A stretch of DNA of 64,000 bases, taken from the NCBI GenBank assembly GCA_034670405.1, contig JAXDDX010000117.1:1426001-1490000 (forward strand). Reading direction: 5' to 3'. This DNA is from Hoplostethus atlanticus. Taxonomy: Eukaryota; Chordata; Actinopteri; Trachichthyiformes; Trachichthyidae. Shown in pieces: positions 33,801-47,052 of this stretch. Both the position numbers and the translations under genes were made by a program. Within the stretch, counting starts at the first letter, position 1, and each line of letters begins with the position of its first letter. The notes beneath the pieces are model-generated. The model was given only the letters and a program-made list of their open reading frames with translations, searched no databases and was not told the DNA's origin.

Positions 33801-36800
33801 CCCTGACCAAGAATAACATTCTGGAGGAAACACTAAATTCTTCTACTTTTTGGAATCTTTGGGATGAAAATGGTCAAATTTAAATACATGGAATATTGGC
33901 ACAAAATATTGGCCATCAATCCAAAAAGATTGGTATAAGTCTTCAAAAACCCATATCTAATGCATACACACAGTAATGCCGAGCTAGGTGAGCAAAACAT
34001 GGTAACAGGGTACACTTTCATCCTCTGCTCCTAGATTGGCATGGACACCAAGGCACTTTGATGACCACTTTGACTAAAACGGCCCAGACAGGACTTCATC
34101 AGGATGAGATTGACCAAGGCTTGTTAGGGGCACAATGCAAACATAAGACCGGTAATTTTGTCATGCATTTGTTTGTTTCACGTAACAAAATATAGGGGCA
34201 TGGAAAAATATGCCACAATTATTGTTAGAATACAAGAAAAGTTGTGACAGTTTCAGTAGGAAGAGACAGAAAACGTGAATTTTAACATTGACGATAATGG
34301 TGAGTGTCTATTGGGCGTCTTACTTCCTCATCTTTCCACTTGCATCCTTCTCCTCTGAGCATAGGGTTCATTCTTGTATTTAAAAATCTAAAATCTAACC
34401 CATGCCCCTCCCCCGTCCTCATTTAAAGCTAAAGACACTTGAGCTATCTCTCCAAAAACAGTGTTTATATCCAGTAAATGTCCTTGGTGGTCTTTTAAAC
34501 ATCAAAACCACTTTCCCAGAGCTTTGACAACCTATATTAGGCAACAGACCCAGATAATAAATGTGCCGGTGTCTGTTTATCCTCCATACCAACAAAATCT
34601 CTCTTGCAGGCAATAAGAATGATGTGCCACTATTCAAAGTCAAAAGGCACATTACAGAAAAGGTGTGAGAATTAACTCTTCATTCATTCCATTAGGACAT
34701 AAGCTTTTCATAAATTCCAGCTATGTTAACATTTTTATGACTATCTATTCCTGTCAATATCAATACAAATTAAATCAAACTAAACAGTAGCAAGTCAACT
34801 TACGGATTTTTTGTCAAAAAAAAACAACCTATTTGATCCCTTTCAATCTGGCTTTAGATCTTTCCACTCCACTGAAACTGCACTCACAAGTGGTCAATGA
34901 TCTCCTGTTAGCTATTGACTCCAACTCAACCTCAGCACTATTGCTGCTTGACCCGAGTGCAGCCTTCGACACAATTGATCATACGATACTCTTGAACAGT
35001 CTTGAAAATTATATTGGTATCCGGGGATCAGCACTTTCTTGGTTTAGGCCCTATCTACTCGATAGATCACACCGCGTCTTTTACAACAACATGACCTCAG
35101 AGTGTTGCAATATGGACTTTGGTGTGCCACAAAGTTCTGTCCTAGGACCACTACTATTCTCTATCTATATGTTAGCACTCGGTGACATCATTCGCAAATT
35201 TGGCATCAACTTCCACTGTTACGCCGATGACACCCAAATTTACATACCCGTCAAACCAACCGATAACACCCAATTTCAAAAATTAAGAGGCCTGCCTATC
35301 GGAGGTCAAATGTTGGATGACCCTAAATGTAAAATTAAAATTCGACCCTTGCATATTAAGGGGACCACTAAAAGAGCGTTTTATCATCTTGACAATATTG
35401 CCAAGAGTCGACCATGCTAACAGAGGCAGACGCAGAAATTTTAGTACATTCCTTTGTATCATCGAGAATCGACTATTGCAATGTCCTCTTTTCGGACTTA
35501 CCTACTGGGCGCACTAAAAAACTACAACTGGTCCAGAATGCAGCTGCCAAAACTAGGAAATTTGACGATATAACGCCCATCCTATCCTCATTACACTGGT
35601 TACCAATTCAGGCCAGGTGTGACTTCAAGGTGCTTCTACTTACATATAAATCATTACATGGGATGGCACCGTCCTACTTATCAGATCTGATTAAACCATA
35701 TAAACCGCCGCACGTCCTCAGATCACAGGACGCAGGCTACCTGTCTATCCCAGCAGTCAAAAAGAAAACTGCAGGTAACAGCCTTTTCTTACTGGGCTCC
35801 CTATCTCTGGAACAGTCTGCCTGCCTCAATCAGAGAGGCTCTATCGAAGTCTTTAAGTCAAGGCTACAACCCAATTTATTCTCTCTCTCCAGCCTTGAGG
35901 GAGTGGCTAAACCAGTTAGCTCATCCTAGCTCAGGTTCCTGCCGATGGATACTAGCATCCTGCCTACATGTCCTATTCTCCTGGTCTACCTGTTCCTGTC
36001 CACTGACGCTGGTTATGTTTGTCTGTGTGAGTGAGACTGCGTGTATGGGTATGTGTGGGTGTGTCTCCTATCTGCTCAAGGCTGCAGCTCTGCAGAGTTG
36101 GCATCTGCGTGGTCCCCTAGTCCTATGATGACACTGACGGAGCTGCTGTTTGCTGTGATGGCCCACATCAGATATGGATGTCCTACCACAATAAACCTTT
36201 ATGCATTGTGTATACGCTGCTTGCCCAAACTCGGAATCTATTGCACGCCCAACCGTCCTGGTAGGGGGATCCCTCTCTGAGTAGCCCCTCCCGAGGTTTC
36301 TTCCAATTTTCCCCTAAAAAAAAAAAGTTTGTTTTTTGGAACTTTTTCCTTCCTTCCTTTGTCCTCTGTTGAGGGTCCAAGGCTGGGGGATGTCGTGTAC
36401 TAACCATTTATTGTTTCACATGTTGGGCACTGTGAAGCCCTTAGAACTGTAACGGTGATTAGGGGATATACAAATAAATGTAATTTGATTTGGTTATTTA
36501 ATGTTATTTACCAATATGGAAATTAGGCTCCAAACCTAAACTGTACACTTCACATTCAACAGGTTTTAATTCTCATAAAATGTTTCTCAATGTCAGAATT
36601 ACTCTGAGGTAAAAACATAACATCAGAAAAAAATACGCTAAATATGTGTCACTTAAATATAAGTGAGGTGAACCAGTACTTCTGGTATACAGAAAGACGG
36701 GTAGCATTGCGAGAAATTTAGCAGTACCTCACAAGTAACTAGATGGTCTGTGCAGGTCTATACTGGATTGAAATTTATTCCAAGTATAAAACACACAAAT

Positions 36801-39800
36801 CCCTGGCATTGTCTAATATTCAGTTGAAATGTTTTAGATGTTATTAACAAAGCTCCACACATAATATACTGAATACTGTGTATCTGGTTTAAATGGAGGC
36901 CCAAATAACATCGAACTAAGCATTATCTGGGCTAGCGCTGTCACAATAAACAATTTCAACCATTTCTATACTACTTTGATACCACTGTAAGATGTTCAAT
37001 ACTTTGACCAAATGTGTTCTGCAAGCTGAAGTTCTATTTCACCATCACTTCTAGGTTGTATACATCTGGATTGAAATAGTTACAAGATGATTTGAATTAT
37101 CTCAATGTGGAGTTAAATATTTATTAAGTTATTCAAGTAATTGATATTAATGTTGAATTTATGGTGCTCTCCATGATGCTTTTGGTTAAAATAAAGCACA
37201 GCGGATGTTCTGTGACATTACTTAATGTTTTTTCTTGTTTTGCATGGTCTCATAATAGTATCAAACCTTTAGATATTAAATGTCGTACTGGCATCAAAGT
37301 CAAAATTCGGGTATTAATCTGTGCCACCTTTATCATACAATTATGATGACAGATAATCACCCATTACTTAGAATATAAAACACAAATATATTATAGAGCA
37401 CTTACTTGACAAAGGAACAGCAACCTCCTGTTTTTCCGCAGCCCTCTCCTTCCCCAAGGGAGCAGCACTGTCCAGGGGCAGCAGTCAGCCCTGGGACCCT
37501 TGGAGCTAACATGGACCATAAAGGGAACCTCTCATTATGACCAGCAATGCATACAGGCACAAGCATACTTGTCTGTGTTAGGCTACTTTACAGCTGGGCT
37601 ATGGCAAAATTGTACTCACTAGCTAGCATTTGCACTGGAAAATGGTTTGGATATGCCATTAGGCATTATGAAAAATATTCCTGCCATTTTGATAGGTGTG
37701 TAACGAAACAAAATGAACTGAATTCAACAATGTAAGAGGTAAGCAATGGCAGATATACTGGGGCACTAACATCATGAGCTTATGTTTACTAAAATTTTGT
37801 ATCACTACTTATTTACAGATATTTTGGGGTTTGCAAATTGCAAGAATTCCTTGATCAAAATCTCTATATCTTTATTTGAATGCAATTTGATAGAACTGAT
37901 GACATTTTGCAGTTCAAATGATTAAAAGTAAATAAATAATCCATATGGGTACTTTGAAATCTAAGTCTGTTGTTTCATGCCATTACAAAACCAAATTTGT
38001 ATCAGCAATTAATTTTGTTTCAATGACCAACCTTCATATTAAATCCTAATTTTGCTCATATTTCTGAAATCTGTTCCCTGTTGGAATAAAAGGGGTTCTA
38101 CTCCAGAGAGAGAAACTCAAACTCGTCATCACTGTTTTTTTCCCATAGAGGAACAATGAGTATAGACTATTGTGGAAGACAAGACTGGGGGTGAGATCTG
38201 TTAGCTCTTGGAAAACATACCTGGGGTCAATATTGGGATCCCAGGCTTGGTTGCTTCTTGACCTCCTCTCTGGGAGAGTTGCTCTGAGATCAGTGTGGCC
38301 TGAAAAGCTGAGGCCTTCTCTACTAGAAGGAGGAGGGGAGACAAAGGAGAGAGAAAGAGGTGAGAGGATCAAAGTAATTTGGGACTTTACTCATTATAGG
38401 GTAAGGAATACTTTTTATATTCACCAGCCAATAGGAAGGTGTGCACTGCACTGACTAGACATTTTTACAAACAGGAAGTAAACACCATGGGACATGGGAT
38501 CAGCATTCTAGAATGTCCAATTCCCATGCCTCATGCTTTCTGCCCTATAGCTTTGATTTCTTAATCCAACTAGTTGGCCACCATTGTCTTGATCTTGATC
38601 AAAGTGTAAATCTTGGCTAGATCATAGAATACTCACCAACAGTAGTATCCAAGGCGCACAAACAGAGCAGACACTTATTACAGCTGTCAGCGGTAGAGGA
38701 GCCCTGAGAGGGATATGCTGTCTGGAGCTTCTCACTGGTCCTAGAGGACACATGCACACAGTTGTTTGTGATGATGTTTGAAATCATTTTAAGGTTAGGG
38801 TTAGTGTAGCTGTGTTTATACGATTCTGCTTATTTGTAGAAAAGTGCTGCCTCAACCACATTTTGTGCTGATCATTTTTAAAAAAGGAGACATGCACTCC
38901 ACAACACAGCGAATGTGCTCCATACATGATCAGAGCAGCAACTACTACCTACTAACTTTTTTTAAAAATTATTATTACTACTTTCTCCATTTTCATCTGG
39001 TTGTTGTCGTAACCTGTCAGCTGCCCATGTGCTGTGATTGGTCAGCTCACAAAAAAGTGGTTGATGTCATATGGCTGAACGTTTCTCAATTATAGAAAGT
39101 GCTCTACTCAGGCTAAAAAGATGGCAGGCGCAGTGCCTTTCCAAGGTGGACAATTTCCGTCCCATCCTCCCTATAGAGGACAATGACAATTAGTCAGCTG
39201 TAGGGCTGGGGCAACTCATCGACGTAATCGGCGTCATCGATTACAAAAATACGTTGATTTGAATAACGTGCGTCGGCGCGTCGCAATGATGTAAAATGGC
39301 TGCACCCGGTGAAAGCATGGATTCGCCCGGAGAACAAGCTGCAGCTAAAAAACCTCACCCACGATCATCTAAAGTGTGGGAGTATTTTAGACAGAGACCC
39401 AACAATGTGGTGCTCTGTATACTCTGCAAACTAGAAATGTCTTATCACAGCAGTACAACTGCTATGCACGAACACTTGAAGCGAAAGCATCCCGGAGCGC
39501 TTTGCCAAGATGGCTACAAGTAAATCCTGTATCCCGTAAATCCTTTACTTTTTGTCCCCACCCAAGCATGATATATTAGGATTATCAACACGCGGAATGT
39601 GTTTCTGTTAGTAGTAGACACATTGGGTATGCCTAAAAGCTTCGAGTGGGCATGCATATGTGTGTAATTCCCATACTAACCTGTAGATGGTGCTGACAGT
39701 GGAGGGAAAGTCAGCCTGGAGTTTAGCGACAAAGCTTTCAGTAAGACGCTGGATACTGGCCTTATCTGTTGTCTATGGGGAAGACAGAAACATATAAACA

Positions 39801-42800
39801 GTCTCAATATGAGTGAGTGAGTGTGGATAGTGATCCTAGTTCATTTTCACAAGTCATAGAATACTAGGCTGAGACCAATTTTCCACTCACCAGCCCTAGC
39901 AGCACAAAATGATCTTCAAGACGGCAATGTATAGACTAGGGATGCACATTTATATTAGTTTGCAAGGACTGCTGCGATACATTGTACTAACGTACACTGT
40001 AATTTATAATTTCAAGACAACACATAGCCCTGCTATTTCATAATAAATCTCACTGTTGTATCAGCTGTGCAACTATGTATGCAATATGCTATAAGCTAGG
40101 GGTAGGCAGTATATAAGTGTAAAGGTGTATACTGGGATAACTTCATGCCATCATATGAATTTTGACATTTTGTGAATACTGTGATATAATGCTTAGTAAG
40201 TGGCAAAAACCGTGTATGATGTTCAATAAATGTTCAAAAGAAAGTTATGAATTTGCAATAATAATAACCAACTTACAAAGTAAAAATAAGGGATTTTCAT
40301 AAAAAAAAGAACATTTTAATTTAGTGTAATTTATTTTTATATTATTTGTTTTATTATATGGAGAAACCATTTCATTGTGACTTTATTGGATGACACCTTA
40401 CCTTAGTGTCCAAGCTGGGTATGAAGACAGACGATACATTGTACATGCAGTTGTAGAAAGAGATTTCTTTAGCAGAGAAGTCCCTCATTGGCCTCACTGT
40501 TATTATGTCACCGTATCTAGGGTCTGAGAAACCCTGTAGACAGACAGACAGATAACATGTTTAAGGCAAAAATGCTCTGTATAGAGGCTCGGCAGTTGTC
40601 TCACAAATCTTGTATCAACCACATCTGGCTCAATCAATGAAGTCCATTGGAGAACTGGCTGTGGTCGACTAATGTCTGAATGTAACAACCGGGCTAGGAA
40701 ACGAGAGCCATGTGATTGAGATACAAGTTGTGGCTTTGGATCTATCCAATAACATTATAAGTATTATAATTTCAAATGTAGATCACTGTGACACAGCAAA
40801 ATGTCTTGTCTTTAGCCGTAGTCTAGTGCCTAGTGTTAGCTCAGTTAACCTGAACAAACTGTTAGCTAGCTAAATAGCTAGCAGGCTAATGTATCAAAAT
40901 AACTAATGTTAATGTTAACAAGCAACTGCTAGCCACTACTTATGCTAGCTGCTAGCCACGTTGCGTTAATGTTCAAATCAGATGTGTTAACCACAGTTCA
41001 GTGATGATTAGCTGACCAGAAACTATGTGTTATCTAACATTATCTAAACAAAAAATTGATGTATTCGTGATGACATGACCCAGTCAAAAACGGCACAGAA
41101 ATTAACCATGTTATTCAATTCTGTCAGAGTGGAAGTTTAGAAATGCACACACACACACACCTTTATTTTTTTGAAAAGTGATTATTGGCACTCACTGTGT
41201 CCACAGCCAGCTGTGCTCCTCTGCCCAATGATATGCTAGCAAGAAGTTTGACAGCAAGTCTGGTACAGCTGTCTCCTTGCATCACTTTACTGTAGCCTTC
41301 AGTACGAGCTGTATGGACCAGCACATGTTGCCTACAACGAGAAATATTGGCAAATATTAGTTACATTTCATAATGTGTCATTAAGAAAAGTGTTACTATG
41401 AAATGCAAAGGGGAAAAAGGGAAAATAAGAGCAACTTGGAAAGGTGTCCTTCTGAAATGATGAATAAAACCTGTTACTGCGAAATGAAAACTACATTAAA
41501 TATAATCATGTTATTGTGTAATTGCTAATCATTCACTCAATAAATTGTTAAATCATTTTAAAATAGTCAACTCAATATAATTACGCGATAAGACTATTTA
41601 ATATATATTTCAGTCTTTGGTAAAATAATTATTTATTTCATAAAGGCACATTTGTGTATTTAATTTTGACACATCAGGTGCTCCATAACCAATGAGACTG
41701 AGTGTGTCTAACCTTAATGTTTGCAGCAGGTCCTCTTTGGCCGTCAGTGTCTTCACCGTGCCAAACAGTTGTTGCAGTGATTGTGTATGGGACTCCTGGA
41801 TGCTGAGCCCTGACAGGTCAGCTTGTTTGTCCTCGTTGACACAGTGGCTGTGATTGGTCTGAATGAAACAATCTACAGCAGCTTTGTAGGCATTGGCTGG
41901 TCGCTCAGGGGATGAGGAGGCCGCTACCAGGACTGAACTGGGAAGGTCAAAGACCTGACGGGAAGATTGAACACTTTCAGAGTGCATTACATTTGATTTG
42001 ATTGCATTTCTTATGGTCCCAGGAAAGGAACAAAGGGTTTGTGGAAAGGGTGTAAAACCAAGACTGCCCGAAGTAGGACCAAATTTACCCCTCCAAGTTA
42101 AAGTATAAAATATCAATAGCTTTGTTGTAGAGAGCAGTGGTTTCCTCCTTGGTGTCCTCCCATGAACCCATTATTGTGGACTCATGGACACAAATGTTTA
42201 GATGTCTGCAGATCCTTAGCTTTTACCTTATCTTTGCCACCTCATTGACCATTATGCAGCATGCTCTTGCTGTGATCTGACCACTCCGAGGGAGAGTAGC
42301 AATGGTACTGAATTTTCTCCATTTGTAAACAATCTGTCCGACTGTAGGCTGATGGAGGCCCTGGGCGTCAACAACTCTTCCACATATTCTGCATATTCCA
42401 CTTCAACAGATCTCTTTTTGTTAGACTGTTGGTAACCAAACTCTGTGGGGTTTTTAAATTATAGGACACCTCTAACCCACACGTGAATGTCATCTCATTG
42501 ATTGGATCACCTGACTTCAATTAGCCCCTTTCATAGAAGTCATTATCCTTGAGGTTCACATACCTTTTTTCCAGCTTAGGCTGTTAATGTTGGAACAATA
42601 TGTTTAATAAAAATAATATTTTTGTGTTATTTGTTAAACGACATTGTGTTTATCTATTGTTGTGACTTAGAAGATCAGACCATATTTTAGGAGCCATTTA
42701 TGCAGGAATGCAGGTAATTCAAAAGGGTTCACAAACTTTCAAACTGTCTATCTATATTGGAACAATTTCAGTTGGTGCAACCAATACAATTTAATGCATT

Positions 42801-45800
42801 TAATGCAATTTAATGCATAAACTCGGACCCAAACAGACCTGTTCCAGGGGTACAATGTGGTAGGGGAAGCCAGTGGCTTTAAAAACAGACTGCATCTCTG
42901 CCACTGTCTTTTGTCTCTCCTCCATAGACTGACCTAGAGCGCCACCCTCTGGGAAGACACAGACACACACATGTAAGAACATGCACACAGTAAATAGTTA
43001 TAGGCATGCCAATATGCAAAATAACAAAGGTCCTTCAGAACTACTAAGAAGTGGTTAAATTCAAAGATCTATATTACTTGAGAACATCAAATTACCATCA
43101 ATGTAGACAATTCCAGGTATGAATCTCAACTTCTTGTGAGCATTTTGATTCAAACCCTGGGAGAAAGAAAAGGTTTCATTTGCATGTATGATTTGTATGT
43201 GTTTCTGTTATGGGGAATACAGACTGTATTAAATGGATTAATGGATGAATATGCACTATTGTCACTGTGGATTGTAACTGTTCTTTGTCCATTTGACCAT
43301 TTAATATTAAAAGAATACACCAGGTTTTTGGTAGATTGTCCCATTGGCCAACTTAGCCATTAAGAGACCCTAGTAACCAAAATAATTTATGTGTCCCCAG
43401 TAGATTGTTTGCTCCACTGCTCCATGCTAACACTTTAGCATACAGTGTTGTTGAATAATGTTGAATAATAGTAGATTCCATGCTAACACTTTAAGGATAG
43501 TAGGCTCCAGTGTTTCCCATACGATGTTAATATTTGGGCGGCCCACACAGGTAAAGTAACAGCCTGCCAAATAAATTTCTGTTTTGGATTCATTTCAAGT
43601 GCCGTAATGCATGAAGCAAATGTAGTTCTCAAACAACATCAAGATTTAATGCCTGCAACAACATGCCTACAACAGAAGCAATAGACCCTACAATAAAATG
43701 TAAATGATTCACCCATATAAAAAGTTGATGGGCAGGTAAGCTAACCATAATAATCAGCTAGGCACATTATTATAACATCACAGACCAAAATATAACTGTC
43801 ACGCCATATTGATTAGTTATCATTACATTATTATACATTATACATTTTTGACATCTAGTGGATTTACATGGCACAACAACAATGTGCTATGACACAGACT
43901 TGTGATAAGCTACAAGTTAAAACCTAGCAAAGGAAGATAAGTCAGAGTTGACAGTAATAATAATGTCCATAATATGTGCAGAGTATAATATCTGAGACAC
44001 TCTTTGAGTGGCCAACAGTCATGTTTCAGTGGGGAAACAATGAAATTTCTCCCCCTCCATTCCAATACAGTTATTAAAACCCACAGCAAAAGATATGGCA
44101 GGCATAATAGCCAAGCAACCAAGAACAATGGCAAGATCTCAAGCACTAAACAGACTGTCCATTTTGAGGATTTGGAAAGTGACCTGAAATATGCTAAATG
44201 CTATGGAGATAGTGCAATCAACTGACCAGTAGAGGAAATTGCCAAATATTGATGTGAATGAAACTGAATGAGCATCCAAAATTACATTACATTACAGTCA
44301 TTTAGCAGACGCTTTTATCCAAAGCGACTTAAAATAAGTGCATTCAACATAGGTAGGCAAGAGAACTACTAGTCACCAGAAATCGTAAGTGCATTTCCTT
44401 CCTAAACAAGCAACTAAGAGCATAACCAGTGCTAAGATAAAAGTGCAATAAGTTAGCTACCTACTTTTTACTTAAACAAATGAGACAAAATGAAATGGTT
44501 GTTCCCCAAAAAGGTCCTACTTATGGACAAACCACCATATAGTAGTCCTCCACCTAGTGGAAAGCTTAAAAACCACTAACATCTTATTACTAAAAGGTTA
44601 GTCTTATTTTGGATAATACTATCACTCAACATAGCGTATGCTATAGTGTTAGCATGGAGCCTACTATCACTCAACATAGCGTATGCTAAAGTTTTAGCAT
44701 AGAGCCTACTATGACTCAACATAGTGTAGCCAATGATCTACCAGGGATGATTTTGGGGTCGACATTCTAATCATTTTATGTCTAAATTGACAACAAGACA
44801 ATCTAGCAAAGATTTTGTGTTGTCCTTCAACAGTAACACTTCCACCCTCTGAGAGAGAGAATATATTATGACGAGTACAGCATTTGACAGGCAGATGGAC
44901 AGATAGACAGACAGGCAAACCTCTTGGACTTGATTGAGCATGGAGCAGGAGGTGGGACCTCCAGATACAGCTAGCAGGACCTACAAGACAGAAAAAAAAC
45001 CACTCACAGTTCTAGCGACTGGGAAATATGTTGCGCCCTTGTTCTATTAGAGCATTCATGAATGTGTGTGTCACACCATTTAGTTCTGCAAATAACAGCC
45101 TTACTACAAACACAGATAACCAGTCAAGAGAAAAATTAGTTATCATTTCTGGACAAACACTACAGTGTATTTTACACACAACAACTCAGTCAATGGTTGT
45201 TTAGCCTGCTTACTGCAAATACACAAACATACATGCACATACCTACAACTATACACTCATGAAACACACAAACAGCGTACCTTCTCTCCAGGAAAAATGA
45301 TCCTATTTTTGCCCAGCATGGCCCTGAACTTGTGTACAAAGTATTCCTTGAAGCAGCCCCTATTAGCAGATACATTGACACAGAAACAGCTCAATCAGTA
45401 AAATACAGTTAATGTCTCAAACCATGCAATTTTTTGGAAGTTTGCATGAAAATTCACTTCCAACTTGCGATCAGATAAATAAATAGTTACCCTATTATAA
45501 TATACCAGGGGTTGACATTCAGGTCAATTTTCCACTGTTTATCTGGGCCAGTGTTTTTTAAAAGTTACTGCCCAAACACTGAAACTACTGGCTCATTAGC
45601 ATAGGCAATTCTCTGTGTATTTTTATTTAATACCTGGTCTTTTGCCACATCATGCCAAAACCATAGCCATTGTTGTGGCCAGTGAGACTGGGGTCTTTCC
45701 CAATGTGCGTTCTTGTGTCCTTCATGGCACATTTACTTGCCAACCAAGGATGCATCAGATGGTGAGTTGGTTGACAAGAACAGATAGGAGGCCCCAAGCG

Positions 45801-46628
45801 CAACAGTGTACAGTGCTTAGGCAGTTGAAAAGAACGTGACTTGGAACTTGGAAGATCGTTCTCCACAAGGATTGCCTTGGAGTTCTTGGATTTGGTATTC
45901 ACCTTTTGTTTCTGAACTGTACTTCAGCTGTCACATATCACATCAAACAGATCATGGAGGTTACAAGAACGCACACAAGCGTACATTGAGAAAGACCCAC
46001 ACTGTTTTCTGATCACTAGCCAAGCGGGCCACTAGAACTCAATATTTACTGGCCCAGAGCGCTGATAAAACATGGTCAGGCCAACGGGAATGTCTAGCCC
46101 TCCACACAGCAGATACCAGTAAAACAGAGCAGTCCATGCCTTACCTGCAGAATGTATCTCCTGCCCTGATAACCAGAACTGCTGTAGCTTCTTTGCATTT
46201 GACACATTTCTTGGAAACACTGAGAAAGGAAAGAATGACAGGCATCTTGGAAACCCACTTGCATTTACATTATGACACACTGGGACTGAGACATGTACTA
46301 CAATAAGACTTATAGGGCCTAGTGACTACAGTTGGATAACACCGATAACAAACCAATGTTAGATTTCAAATCAAAATAACAAGGGTTATCCCTGTTTGGC
46401 ACTGTAATGTAAATTTGGTTTAAGGATATACCACTATGACCCAGTAGTGAAAAACTGACTTATAAACACACCCTGGTAACACTGGTTGCGTTCGGTGGTG
46501 TTAAGTAGACTAATGAGTTAGCCCTGGCGTGCCGTGCAGTGGACGTTTATTTAATAACCTAGCGTAAGTTACCTGGGAACCTCTGGGCGGTCCAGCTGAT
46601 CATGGTACTCTTCATCCACCTGGCACAT
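30897..46628 (-). CDS. ctu2: cytosolic thiouridylase subunit 2, 16 exons, intact
   Basis: Exons: 46628-46573, 46219-46145, 45359-45281, 44980-44921, 43156-43096, 42948-42839, 41954-41713, 41331-41196, 40533-40402, 39772-39681, 38740-38637, 38322-38221, 37490-37406, 32020-31954, 31475-31417, 30978-30897. All have GT-AG sites and matching phases. They total 1,542 nt, or 513 residues (about 515 in human). It starts MCQVDEEY. CxxC pairs at C24/C27 and C43/C46 are followed by the PP-loop-like SGGPTSCSM (residues 76-84). [23 protein letters not shown] and a second Cys group (C368-C376, C457/C460) follow. CTU2 partners CTU1 to 2-thiolate U34 of cytosolic Lys, Glu and Gln tRNAs, accepting sulfur through URM1. 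No damage was seen. Confidence 0.95.
32225..32300. repeat. T-rich low-complexity tract
   Basis: A (TTTATTTT)n run in a ctu2 intron, with no other feature. Confidence 0.6.
32601..33660 (+). pseudogene. Tc1-like transposase, frameshifted, in a ctu2 intron
   Basis: ATG at 32601 opens [16 protein letters not shown], then breaks frame. Further pieces read [63 protein letters not shown] and [19 protein letters not shown]. The DDE residues ([25 protein letters not shown]) survive in different frames. The right terminus ...GGTGGTTTTAATGTTATGGC then TGATCGGTATA ends at 33660. I could not find its mirror at the left, so the 5' terminus is probably lost. Confidence 0.85.
33661..34821. other. ctu2 intronic sequence
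   Basis: Non-coding. A 20-bp tandem (AATGCCCCTTTAAGGAGCAT) is present twice at 33732-33771. Nothing else was recognised. Confidence 0.5.
34822..36495 (+). mobile_element. L2-like LINE, 5'-truncated, in a ctu2 intron
   Basis: Reverse-transcriptase motifs appear in order: [20 protein letters not shown] (then a frameshift), [46 protein letters not shown] and the catalytic [12 protein letters not shown] deletion follows, then [20 protein letters not shown] and [16 protein letters not shown] to the ORF end. The 3' UTR ends in an ATGTAATTTGATT tail at 36495. It lies antisense to ctu2. Two or more frameshifts make it inactive. Confidence 0.85.
36496..37405. other. ctu2 intronic sequence
   Basis: AT-rich, non-coding, with no recognised repeat. 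Confidence 0.45.
39202..39540 (+). pseudogene. hAT element start with BED-finger exon in a ctu2 intron
   Basis: TAGGGCTGGGGCAACTCATC, followed by GACG, resembles the terminal repeat of an Ac-like fish hAT. ATG at 39296 opens a 75-codon frame with SKVWEYF, CILCKLE and HEHLKRKHP. This is a C2H2 BED zinc finger (W-x-F, CxxC, H-x4-H) that heads hAT transposases. No downstream transposase follows, so it is a truncated copy. Confidence 0.75.
42122..42760 (-). mobile_element. Tc1-like remnant in ctu2 intron 6
   Basis: The sequence TAGAGAGCAGTGGTTTCCTC, through CATTTCTCC-like words, to TTCAAAAGGGTTCACAAAC matches the larger Tc1-like copy at 53630-55860, which shows its minus-strand transposase. Only the 5' half of the element and one terminus are present. 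Confidence 0.65.
43430..44735. repeat. inverted and tandem TAGCATGGAGC-type repeats
   Basis: CCATGCTAACACTTTAGCAT at 43423 and TCCATGCTAACACTTTAAGG at 43476 are mirrored by GTTAGCATGGAGCCTACTAT at 44650. A ~58-bp unit (CACTCAACATAGCGTATGCT) is present 2-3 times at 44620-44730. This suggests a ~1.2-kb inverted-repeat element in a ctu2 intron, family unknown. Confidence 0.45.
44283..44480 (-). mobile_element. L2-like LINE 3' tail fragment
   Basis: ACATTACATTACAGTCATTT, then AGCAGACGCTTTTATCCAAA and GCGACTT, is the minus-strand L2 tail also seen in the TIRs of the giant element. Confidence 0.75.
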
Positions 46629-47000
46629 TGTAAAGCGGGCTAGATATATAGCTAATGGTCAACTAATGCTGTGCAATCAGGTGGCAAGTTAAGTAAGTTA
46701 GTTCTGTAACAATTCAGTTTAGAGAAACACCTTCAATTCAACGTAAAGACACTCTCTTGACATGACAATACAATATTGAATCTTGCGCCCCTCGTCTGTC
46801 CGTCTAGATGCACTTCAGAGACCCTGCCGCTTCTTAGAAATATCACTGACTTACATTATAATGCTGTTAGATATTTAACTTAGCTTTATTCTAGGGAAAT
46901 GCGAATTGCAAAATAGTCTCGTGCAGGACTTTTACACAACCCGGCACTTTTTGATGACGTAGAACGCCTGCACGTCGACGTCATGGACGTCATCCCCATA
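46629..47000 (-). promoter_or_regulatory. probable ctu2 promoter with three CRE-like sites
   Basis: Upstream of the ctu2 ATG lie TGACGT (46955-46960), GACGTCAT (46977-46984) and GACGTCAT (46986-46993), half or near-full cAMP-response elements within 40 bp. They sit in a locally CpG-rich tract just before the LINE 3' end at 47053. Promoter function is inferred from position. Confidence 0.45.
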
Positions 47001-47052
47001 GACATATACATGTCTCTTGTCTTTCTTTTACATTTGGGAGACGCTCCACTGT

